A stretch of 64,000 bases of DNA, taken from Akkermansia sp. (GTDB taxonomy: Bacteria > Verrucomicrobiota > Verrucomicrobiia > Verrucomicrobiales > Akkermansiaceae). Of the stretch, positions 17,046-23,818 are shown one piece after another. Each line of letters opens with the position of its first letter. Position 1 is the first letter of the stretch. The position numbers and the translations under genes were made by a program. The stretch lies in the NCBI GenBank assembly GCA_017435505.1, contig JAFSEZ010000034.1:1-64000 (forward strand), read 5' to 3'. The notes below the pieces were generated by a model. The model did no database searches. It saw nothing but the letters and a program-made list of their open reading frames with translations, and had not been told where the DNA came from.

Positions 17046-17437
17046 GTGATACCCCAAACAAATTGAGCCGCAGCGCAGAAGATTATCTGGAAACGATTGG
17101 GCACTTGTGTCACAAGAATGGGTGTGCACAGGTGAGCGACATTGCTGAAATGATGGGAGTCAAAAAGCCCAGCGTTACTGCCGCAATGCGGCGTTTGGCC
17201 GGGCTCGGTATGATTGAGTATCGGCAATACAGCCCCATTCAGCTGACGGAGAAAGGAGCTCGCTACGCAGAGGGAGTCATCAGCGCTCACCGCATGTTGT
17301 ACCGATTCATGACAGAAGTGGCCGGGTTGCAGCCGGAACGCGCCGGAGAGGCCGCATGTATGCTGGAGCACGTACTCACGAAAGAAGAAATAGATGGTAT
17401 AGCTAATCGCATGGGGGCTTCCCGAAGCGAAAGTTGA
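17042..17437 (+). CDS. Short DtxR/MntR-family metal-dependent regulator
   Basis: The 131-residue protein starts at ATGA overlapping the methyltransferase stop. The N-terminal winged helix is clear: ARVSDIAE-like QVSDIAEMMGVKKPSVTAAM followed by the wing. The dimerisation domain follows, but there is no C-terminal SH3/FeoA domain, so it is MntR-sized. Expected metal ligands are Asp and Glu in AEDYLETI (as MntR D8/E11), His in AHRMLYRF, and Cys, Glu and His in CMLEHV (as DtxR C102/E105/H106). The mix makes it hard to predict Mn versus Fe. No metal transporter is adjacent. Confidence 0.85.
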   Translation: MSDTPNKLSRSAEDYLETIGHLCHKNGCAQVSDIAEMMGVKKPSVTAAMRRLAGLGMIEYRQYSPIQLTEKGARYAEGVISAHRMLYRFMTEVAGLQPERAGEAACMLEHVLTKEEIDGIANRMGASRSES

Positions 17438-17488
17438 ACAGCTGCTCCCTTCATGGAGTCTCACCGCTAACATTCCTTCATTCTTGCC

Positions 17489-18229
17489 ATGAATCAGCGT
17501 TCCATCAGCGTTACAACATCACTCATCATCATCAATATCGCCGTCTTTTTGGTTGGAATGATGGTGCAGAAACCCTCCATGCTATCTTTGCCTATTCCCT
17601 GGGCAGAGCAGAAAGAATCTGCCTTTTTTATCTTCGGTTCATATTCATGGTTCACTTGCTTTATGGAGGGGCAGCTCTGGCGAATCATCAGCTACCAATT
17701 CGTGCATGCCAATTTGGGGCATATCCTCTTCAACATGTGGGCTCTGTACTTTTTTGGTCCGGCTATTGAGGAGATTATGGGCAGCCGCAAATTCTTGGCC
17801 TATTATCTGACATGCGGTGTGGCCGGGGCTCTATTCTCTTCACTTCTTGCCAGCATGGAACTTTATGCATCCCTGCCCACTAACCCTGAGACGATTGCCG
17901 TAGTCAATGAATTGGCTCAGTATGTTGGGTTTGATGGCTTTGTGATGCCTTGGCAGATGATACCGATGGTAGGAGCGAGCGCCGCCATATACGGCGTGAT
18001 GGTTGCTGCGACTTTTTTGTACCCGGATGTTAAAATCTCCCTATTATTCCCTCCTGTCACGCTCAAATTACGAACCTTTGCGCTGTGGATTATCGGCATT
18101 GCAAGTTTCACCATCATCTTCAACCTGAGCAACGCCGGTGGTGAGGCCGGCCACTTGGGCGGCATCATCATGGGTGCTATAATCATGATTATATGGAAGC
18201 TGCGCAATAAATATCTTTTCGGCCGATGA
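17489..18229 (+). CDS. Rhomboid-family intramembrane serine protease
   Basis: The 246-residue protein has about six membrane segments. The family features are QLWRIISYQFVHANLGHILFNM (the WR and HxxxN region of helix 2 with loop 1), the catalytic Ser in VGASAAIYGV (GxSxxxxG) and the catalytic His in AGHLGGIIMG near the C-terminus. Rhomboids cleave single-pass membrane proteins inside the bilayer. It overlaps the HAD gene by 4 bases and so is translationally coupled to it. Substrates are unknown. Confidence 0.92.
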   Translation: MNQRSISVTTSLIIINIAVFLVGMMVQKPSMLSLPIPWAEQKESAFFIFGSYSWFTCFMEGQLWRIISYQFVHANLGHILFNMWALYFFGPAIEEIMGSRKFLAYYLTCGVAGALFSSLLASMELYASLPTNPETIAVVNELAQYVGFDGFVMPWQMIPMVGASAAIYGVMVAATFLYPDVKISLLFPPVTLKLRTFALWIIGIASFTIIFNLSNAGGEAGHLGGIIMGAIIMIIWKLRNKYLFGR

Positions 18230-18912
18230 TAGCATTGTTTGACATGGACGGCACACTCTTTGCCGGGGATTCTCAACTCCGCTTTGCCCGCCGGATTCTG
18301 AGTCGTTATGGTTGGAGACGCTTGTATCTGCTGTTGGTGCTACCATGCGGGATTCTCCGTGCGCTGCATATTCTCAACACAGAGCAGATGAAGCGTATCT
18401 TTCTCTCCTATGCGTGGGGGCTGAAGCGTGAAACCTTGGAAGATGAGTGCCGACAGTTTGTGGATGAGGAGATTTTGCCGGCTATCTACCCGCTGCTGCG
18501 TGATAAAATTGCCCAGCATTGCCTCCGGGGGGATACAACGATTCTCTGCTCTGCCTCACCTGACTGGTGGACCCGCCTCGTAGGGGAAAAGCTGGGGTTC
18601 ACCTATACTATCGGCACGCCGGTTGAACTCCATGAACGGGTCCCTTTTTTCCCCCATGTTGATTTCCCCGGCAACAACAAGGGCGGCAACAAAGTAATAC
18701 GCTTGCATAAGATGGGGATAGAAAAAGCTGATATCGGCTATACAGACAGCTGTGCAGACCTCCCTATGCTCAGCATTTGCGATAGAGCTGTGCTGGTAAA
18801 CCCCGATAAGAAGGTAGCTTCCGCTTATCCCAAAGCGGAAATTCTGCGCCCTGAAAAAGGAATCGCGAAACTGCCATTTATACTCGGTTGCTTACTGGGG
18901 CTGGGAAAGTGA
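18226..18912 (+). CDS. HAD-superfamily phosphatase (subfamily IB, SerB-like)
   Basis: The 228-residue protein carries HAD motif I FDMDGTLFAGD with the nucleophilic Asp at residue 6, motif II Ser in ILCSASPDWW, and motifs III/IV in NKGGNKVIRL and YTDSCADLPML. A helical cap lies between motifs I and II. This layout matches HAD-IB phosphatases that act on phosphoserine, lysophosphatidate or similar small phosphomonoesters. The exact substrate cannot be called. It is coupled to the rhomboid gene. Confidence 0.85.
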   Translation: MIALFDMDGTLFAGDSQLRFARRILSRYGWRRLYLLLVLPCGILRALHILNTEQMKRIFLSYAWGLKRETLEDECRQFVDEEILPAIYPLLRDKIAQHCLRGDTTILCSASPDWWTRLVGEKLGFTYTIGTPVELHERVPFFPHVDFPGNNKGGNKVIRLHKMGIEKADIGYTDSCADLPMLSICDRAVLVNPDKKVASAYPKAEILRPEKGIAKLPFILGCLLGLGK

Positions 18913-18937
18913 ATATCTGTGCAATAAAGTTACCCAC

Positions 18938-19387
18938 ATGAAACCGGAAGATAATCCACAAGTAAAAGCAGCTCTGCGCCCGGATGAGGACATTTTGTGG
19001 CAAGGACGAGCATTTGACGCCGGTCTGCCTTTGCAGATAAAGAAAACCGGCGGGTTCATACAGCGTCTGCGGGCGTTTTGCTCTACCTCCGCACCGGAAA
19101 CTCATAATGCAGCGCCGTCCGACTGCATCTACGTGCTTACCAATAAGCGAGTGTTGCAATTGCAGGCCGGTGTGCTGATTCAGGAATGGCCACTCATGCT
19201 TGGCATGGTACAAAAGGTGGAAACCGACCCGGATGGTAGCGGGAGCATTATTTTTGATTACACGCAGCCTGCCGGTAGAGGAGAAACCCAACCTTGTGGT
19301 ATGATGCACGTGGACGATGTGGCATCTGTGCACGCTAAACTGGCCGCAGCTATTGATGCAGCCTATCTTGCCTCTCCCTGGACATGA
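18938..19387 (+). CDS. PH-like domain protein, function unknown
   Basis: The 149-residue soluble protein opens with a pattern common to bacterial PH-like domains (LRPDEDILWQGRAF) and has the second typical block IYVLTNKRVLQLQ near residue 65, where a strand carries 'yvLTnkRv'. The remainder is beta-rich and ends in a helix (VHAKLAAAIDAAY), consistent with one PH-like fold. A Cys-containing insertion separates the two blocks. It lies 25 bases after the HAD gene. The role is unknown. Confidence 0.6.
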   Translation: MKPEDNPQVKAALRPDEDILWQGRAFDAGLPLQIKKTGGFIQRLRAFCSTSAPETHNAAPSDCIYVLTNKRVLQLQAGVLIQEWPLMLGMVQKVETDPDGSGSIIFDYTQPAGRGETQPCGMMHVDDVASVHAKLAAAIDAAYLASPWT

Positions 19388-19411
19388 GGGCAATTGTTAT
19401 CGTTCATTTCA

Positions 19412-19440
19412 TTGACTTAACTCAGACATTCAGGTAAAAT
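19412..19440 (+). promoter_or_regulatory. Predicted leaderless promoter of the nitroreductase gene
   Basis: TTGACT (19412-19417), a 17-base spacer and TAAAAT (19435-19440) end 9 bases before ATG 19450. Confidence 0.6.
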
Positions 19441-19449
19441 CACAAAGCT

Positions 19450-19971
19450 ATGAAGGAAACCATTTCTGATATCAAGACGCGTCGCAGCTGCCGGAAGTAC
19501 ACATCTCAGCAGGTGGACGAAGCCACTCTTAACACCATCCTGGAGGCTGCAACCTATACACCCACGGGGCATGGCAAGCAATCTCCCAAGATGGTCGTAG
19601 TACAAGACCCGGAGGTCATGGCCGAACTATCCACACTCAATGCCCGTATCATGGATGCCAAGCATGATCCCATGTATGGGGCTCCCACAGCCGTTATCGT
19701 GTTTGCAGACAAGACATGGAAAACCGGCCACCAGGATGCCGCATTGGTGATGGGTACACTCATGCTGGCTGCACATGCCTGCGGAGTTGCTTCTTGCTGG
19801 ATTAACCGCGCCAAGGAAATGTTTGAACTGCCGGAGGGAGCACCCTACAAAACAAAGTGGGGCCTGGGCGATGAGTACGAGGGTATGGGAATCTGCATAT
19901 TAGGCTACGAGGCCGAAGGGGGAACCATGGAGCCTAAACCACGCAAGGCAGATTACATTATCCGCGACTAA
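19450..19971 (+). CDS. Nitroreductase-family flavoprotein
   Basis: The 173-residue protein shows the FMN-binding start IKTRRSCRKYTSQQVDE (RxSxRxf) and ILEAATYTPTGHGKQ (aAxxAPSa-like), then LVMGTLMLAAHACGVASCWI (GxAxqnxxLaAxxxGlGsc) and a terminal ILGYEAE region. These are NAD(P)H-dependent, dimeric FMN oxidoreductases. The natural substrate is unknown. It is a monocistronic unit between its own promoter and a strong terminator. Confidence 0.88.
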   Translation: MKETISDIKTRRSCRKYTSQQVDEATLNTILEAATYTPTGHGKQSPKMVVVQDPEVMAELSTLNARIMDAKHDPMYGAPTAVIVFADKTWKTGHQDAALVMGTLMLAAHACGVASCWINRAKEMFELPEGAPYKTKWGLGDEYEGMGICILGYEAEGGTMEPKPRKADYIIRD

Positions 19972-19998
19972 ATGTTTTTTGCATTTCGCAGAATAAAA

Positions 19999-20030
19999 GC
20001 ACCGCAGCATCATGCTGCGGTGCATTTTTA
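19999..20030. terminator. Bidirectional terminator between nitroreductase and ABC ATPase genes
   Basis: GCACCGCAGC pairs with GCTGCGGTGC around loop ATCAT, with T-rich tracts on both sides. It lies between two convergent stop codons. Confidence 0.85.
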
Positions 20031-20045
20031 TTTTTCTGAAAATCA

Positions 20046-20705
20046 TTAAGCATTGGCAACCACGCCATCGCGGATGATGAGCGTTCTGTCACCGCGAGCT
20101 GCAATAGAAGCATCGTGTGTTACCGTTACAAGTGTTTTTCCACCTTCTTCTGCAAGACTGAACAGCAAATCCAAAATCTGCCCGCCATTGCGGGAATCCA
20201 AGTTGCCGGTTGGTTCGTCTGCAAAGATGATAGCGGGGTTATGAGCCAGGGCTCGTGCAATTGCCACGCGCTGTTGCTCACCACCGGAAAGTTCATTGGG
20301 AAGATGGTGCAAACGATTACCCAATCCCACGCGCTCCAAGAGGGCGATGACTTGCTCCGTTGCCTCTCGCCCGGCCACAGCCGTGGCGAGAGAGGCATTC
20401 TCCAGCGCCGTCAGCTCCGGCATGAGCATGTAGTTCTGGAAGATGAAGCCCATCGTCTTGTTGCGGAAAAGGGCTCGTTTTTTGAGATTGAGGGCGTAGA
20501 TATCGGTGCCATCAATGAGCACCTTGCCCTGCTGGGGCTGCTCTAAGCCTGCCAAGGTGTACATGAGTGTTGTTTTGCCTGCGCCGCTGGGGCCGCAAAG
20601 AAACACTTTTTCCCCTTTGTTGATATGCAAGTCAAGGCCGTGCAGAACCTCAATGGTATTGTGGCCGATGCTATAGCTGCGGTGAAGGTTGGAAGCGGTA
20701 ATCAT
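20046..20705 (-). CDS. ABC transporter ATP-binding protein (LolD/MacB type), orphan
   Basis: The 219-residue protein is a single ABC ATPase: Walker A GPSGAGKTT, Q-loop FIFQNYMLMPELTALEN, signature LSGGEQQRVAIARAL, Walker B IIFADEPTGNLDS and a switch His in VTVTHD. The Q-loop and signature styles match the LolD/MacB/FtsE group, which power lipoprotein release or macrolide and peptide export. No permease is next to it. It overlaps panC by 4 bases and so is co-translated with it. Its partner permease must lie elsewhere, or it works without one. Confidence 0.9.
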   Translation of the reverse strand: MITASNLHRSYSIGHNTIEVLHGLDLHINKGEKVFLCGPSGAGKTTLMYTLAGLEQPQQGKVLIDGTDIYALNLKKRALFRNKTMGFIFQNYMLMPELTALENASLATAVAGREATEQVIALLERVGLGNRLHHLPNELSGGEQQRVAIARALAHNPAIIFADEPTGNLDSRNGGQILDLLFSLAEEGGKTLVTVTHDASIAARGDRTLIIRDGVVANA

Positions 20706-21550
20706 GCTCGCACAAGTTCTATGTTATCAATAAGTCTCACATCGCCAAACCAAGCAGCTACTGCCAGCAGAGCCATGCGATGATCGCACGCGGGCGCATG
20801 CAGGGTTTCGGCATCTACCAGCTCTGCATAATCAATGCGCACTCCATCAATGGCTGACAGCGTGTCGATTACGGATGCTCGCACCTCCTCCGCAGAAGCA
20901 CCTGCGGCATAATCTCTTGCAGCGGTGCGTAATGCTCCGTAGATTTGCGGCGCAGCAGCTCGATGCTGCGGGAGCAACCGGACATTGCGGCTGGAAAGTG
21001 CCAATCCATCTTCCTCTCGCACGATTTCCGCACCATGTAACACCACCGGAATGTCCAAATCTCTCACCATGCGGCGCAAAATAGCCAGCTGCTGGTAATC
21101 TTTTTTGCCAAAGATGGCATCTGTCGGCTGCACAAGGTTAAACAATTTGCACACCACCAGACACACTCCGGCAAAATGACCGGGGCGGCTTGCTCCGCAC
21201 AGCACGGTCGAAAGATGGTTCTCCTCCATCACCATGGAGCGGTCTGCGCAGTACATGACATCAGGAGTTGGCATAAACACCACATCGACACCACATTCTT
21301 TGCACAGAGTCAAATCTGCATCCGGTGTTTGCGGGTATGTGGACAAATCCCCCGCATTATCAAATTGCACGGGATTAAGAAAGATGCTCGATACAACGAT
21401 TCCCTGCTCTCCTGCAAGGGCTCTGGCCTGGTGCAACAACGAGGCATGCCCCGCATGAAGTGCACCCATGGTGGGCACAAAAACGATGCGGCGACCACGC
21501 ATAGACGCCAATAATCCGCGAAGTTCCTCCTTGGTGTGGGCGGTTTGCAT
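20702..21550 (-). CDS. panC: Pantothenate synthetase
   Basis: PanC joins pantoate and beta-alanine with ATP to form pantothenate, the CoA precursor. From ATG 21550 there are 282 residues. Motifs: VPTMGALHAGHASLLHQA (the HIGH-like ATP site), SIFLNPVQF, GASRPGHFAGVCLVV, IFGKKDYQQL (KMSKS-like Lys region) and LALSSRNVRL. The longer frame starting upstream would run through the promoter at 21558-21586, so 21550 is chosen. PanB is at 46431 and CoaE at 12551, so much of the CoA pathway is in this window but scattered. Confidence 0.96.
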   Translation of the reverse strand: MQTAHTKEELRGLLASMRGRRIVFVPTMGALHAGHASLLHQARALAGEQGIVVSSIFLNPVQFDNAGDLSTYPQTPDADLTLCKECGVDVVFMPTPDVMYCADRSMVMEENHLSTVLCGASRPGHFAGVCLVVCKLFNLVQPTDAIFGKKDYQQLAILRRMVRDLDIPVVLHGAEIVREEDGLALSSRNVRLLPQHRAAAPQIYGALRTAARDYAAGASAEEVRASVIDTLSAIDGVRIDYAELVDAETLHAPACDHRMALLAVAAWFGDVRLIDNIELVRA

Positions 21551-21557
21551 GGGGAGG

Positions 21558-21586
21558 ATTCTACCACATGAATCATCTTCTTTCAA
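21558..21586 (-). promoter_or_regulatory. Predicted leaderless promoter of panC
   Basis: On the minus strand TTGAAA (21581-21586), a 17-base spacer and TAGAAT (21558-21563) with a TG extension end 7 bases before the ATG. Confidence 0.65.
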
Positions 21587-21657
21587 GACTAAGCAATGTA
21601 CAACATGCCCCACAGGGTGAAAATGCAGTACAGACGCTGCTTATAACGCAGACTTTG

Positions 21658-21948
21658 CAGGGCAAACGCATGAAGGCGAGATCTGACTTAAATAGCTGCT
21701 AGTGCTTGAATTTAAATTGCAAAATTCATATTTCAAATTTCACATTGAAAAAAGGGCGCTGTCGCGCAAGAAAATGGGTGGGTGCATCTGCGCTTGCTGC
21801 CCCCGCCTTGAAGGCGGGGCGAGGCCAAAGTGTCGATATCGGTTCGCTTTACATCTGACGCAAGTCAGCTATCTTCAATAAATTATAAATTTGAAATCTG
21901 AAATTTGAAATCATGCAAATGTGTCATAATCCTAATGCGTTTGCCCTG
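21658..21948. mobile_element. MITE-like element with 14-bp terminal inverted repeats and 10-bp target duplication
   Basis: The left end CAGGGCAAACGCAT (21658-21671) is the exact reverse complement of the right end ATGCGTTTGCCCTG (21935-21948). GCAGACTTTG flanks both ends directly (21648-21657 and 21949-21958), as a target-site duplication would. The 291-bp body codes for nothing. It holds AT-rich tracts of TTTGAAATTT type on both sides and a central GC hairpin (CCCGCC-TTGAA-GGCGGG near 21810), plus a small CTGAC...GTCAG hairpin near 21856. It sits between the divergent panC and GTPase promoters. The transposase family is unknown. Confidence 0.75.
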
Positions 21949-21961
21949 GCAGACTTTGAGC

Positions 21962-21990
21962 TTCACATGAGTCCCCCATTGTGGTATAAG
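21962..21990 (+). promoter_or_regulatory. Predicted leaderless promoter of the GTPase operon
   Basis: TTCACA (21962-21967), a 17-base spacer and TATAAG (21985-21990) end 8 bases before ATG 21999. The -35 box begins 4 bases past the target duplication of the MITE-like element, so sequence upstream of it came with the insertion. Confidence 0.55.
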
Positions 21991-21998
21991 TAGGGTGC

Positions 21999-23801
21999 AT
22001 GGAAACAGTCCTCAACAATAAACTTTTCATCTACGATTGCTGTCTGGGTAAACTGAGGGCTTCCGACTGTGATTTCATGACCATGGGGGCAGCTCCCCAG
22101 AATACATTTAGGTTGCATATGAGTGAGGCTCGTGGTGGTGCTTTTGCACTCCGTGGCAACAAATGCCGATTTTATCCCAACGGCCACATACATTCCTATT
22201 CTCTCAACGGGAAAATGTGCAACACAGATTGTGATATTGCTATCAATACCCTGCATTTGATGGTATTGGGGCAAGGGTGCTTCCTCCTTTGGTTTGGCGA
22301 TGAAGAACAACGCCCTGATTTCTCTCCTTTTGATCCAACCAACTGGTACATTTACAATAAAGCCGCTGCAGAATGGTCCGGCCCCTTTGCTCTGGAGGAT
22401 TTGGCAGATATGCCCGACAGGCCGGAGTCCCCGCTGCTGGCTACTTTTCCCGGTTTGGTTGGTCAAGCATTCTACCTTCGCGATATTCGAGAGGTGGCAA
22501 AATTTGCGCCGGAAGATATGTTGCCGATTCCTCGCTCCTCTGTACCGGCAACACAGCAAGCTGTAGCAGAACAAAAAACGATTTCTCCGGCACAAACAGA
22601 ACCCTTGAAATCCGGTGAGTCGGAGCCGGAACTTATATGCCCGCATTGCCAGCACAAATTCGCGGTATCTGAGATGCTTGCAATCGCAGCACATCATGAT
22701 TTGCGCGGTGACAGCATATTGGGGCACAATGCCATGCTGCGCTTTTTGCCAACCTCATTCAATGCACGCGGCATTCCCCTGGATGAAAGCGGGGCGGCTT
22801 GCCCTGAAACCGCCTGCCCTGCATGCCATATGCATTTGCCGCCGTTTTTCAAACAAACGACCCAGCATATCGTGCCTTTGGTAGGGAGTCCCGGCTCAGG
22901 AAAGACATATTATTTGCTGAGCCTCATTCATGAGTTGGAGTCAGAACTCCCCCGCATGTTCAACATCTCGTTCCGAGATGCAGCTCCGTCGGGTAACTCT
23001 GCCCTTACTCACATGATGCGCCAAGTATTTACTGCCAAAACAACTCATCAGGCCTATGTGAGCAGTACGCGCCCCAACGGCAAATTTTACAACAGAATAT
23101 GGCGCAACGGAGAGTTCCAAGACGCTCCCCGCCCTCTTATTTTCAATATCAACAAGCAGACCCAAAACCACTCCCTCGTTCTGTACGATTGTGCGGGCAA
23201 CACGTTCCAGCCGGGAAATGAAGCAGCAGCTTCCTGCCGTGCTACGATGCTTCAATCTCCCTCTGCCTGCATGTTTATGTACGATCCGTGTGCAGACGAA
23301 GCATTCTGCCGCTTGTTGGCTGAATCGGACGCAAGACAGACAGTTCTGCAGGAAGTCCCCCAATCCTCCATCCTTTCAGAAGTGGAACTCCAGCTTCGTA
23401 TGCACATGAATACGCCGCTGGGAGAAAAAATGAAACTTCCATTTGCGATTATCGTCGGCAAGGCAGACCTCTGGCAACACTTGCTCGGCCCCGAACCTCT
23501 CCTCCCTGCGTTCCATAATGGTAAATTGATTTCGGAACACGTTGCCTCTAATTCACGGCGCATACGGCAATTCATCTTCAATATCAACCCTTCCCTCTGC
23601 ACCAATGCCGAGGCTATGGCTGAGGAGGTACGCTATTTCGCTGTGTCTTCTCTGGGCACGGCTCCGAGTAAGTTCCGAGATTCGGAAACAGGAGAAATAC
23701 TACTGGCTCCGGCTCCCGGTGAATTGCGTCCTCGTGGCGTCACAGCCCCCTTGCTGTGGGCGCTTAATCATTGCTCGCAAACTTTGATAGCTGCCACCTG
23801 A
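21999..23801 (+). CDS. TRAFAC-type GTPase with N-terminal FHA-like, GYF-like and split zinc-ribbon regions
   Basis: The 600-residue protein has several parts. Residues 1-110 resemble a degenerate FHA sandwich (MGAAPQNTFRL, HSYSLNGK). Residues 115-165 look GYF_2-like (NWYIYNKAA, WSGPFALEDL). Two CxxC pairs, ICPHCQHKF (about 213) and CPACHMHLPPFF (about 271), form a split zinc ribbon. The GTPase follows: G1 VGSPGSGKTYYLLSLIHELE (about 296), G3 LYDCAGN (about 392), G4 IVGKADLW and G5 SSLG. The CPxCHxxLP block leading straight into the P-loop is typical of DO-GTPase2-like TRAFAC GTPases found with GAP1 partners. It is the first gene of a five-gene operon. Confidence 0.75.
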   Translation: METVLNNKLFIYDCCLGKLRASDCDFMTMGAAPQNTFRLHMSEARGGAFALRGNKCRFYPNGHIHSYSLNGKMCNTDCDIAINTLHLMVLGQGCFLLWFGDEEQRPDFSPFDPTNWYIYNKAAAEWSGPFALEDLADMPDRPESPLLATFPGLVGQAFYLRDIREVAKFAPEDMLPIPRSSVPATQQAVAEQKTISPAQTEPLKSGESEPELICPHCQHKFAVSEMLAIAAHHDLRGDSILGHNAMLRFLPTSFNARGIPLDESGAACPETACPACHMHLPPFFKQTTQHIVPLVGSPGSGKTYYLLSLIHELESELPRMFNISFRDAAPSGNSALTHMMRQVFTAKTTHQAYVSSTRPNGKFYNRIWRNGEFQDAPRPLIFNINKQTQNHSLVLYDCAGNTFQPGNEAAASCRATMLQSPSACMFMYDPCADEAFCRLLAESDARQTVLQEVPQSSILSEVELQLRMHMNTPLGEKMKLPFAIIVGKADLWQHLLGPEPLLPAFHNGKLISEHVASNSRRIRQFIFNINPSLCTNAEAMAEEVRYFAVSSLGTAPSKFRDSETGEILLAPAPGELRPRGVTAPLLWALNHCSQTLIAAT

Positions 23802-23818
23802 CACACCTTTGCCCGCAC

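Noticed and set aside
21551..21613. A longer PanC starting at 21613
   Set aside because: The extra residues do not match PanC and lie over a near-consensus promoter ending 7 bases before ATG 21550.
21710..21920. CRISPR-like or tandem array from repeated TTTGAAATTT stretches
   Set aside because: The AT-rich units are irregular, few and without equal spacers. They lie inside the MITE-like element.
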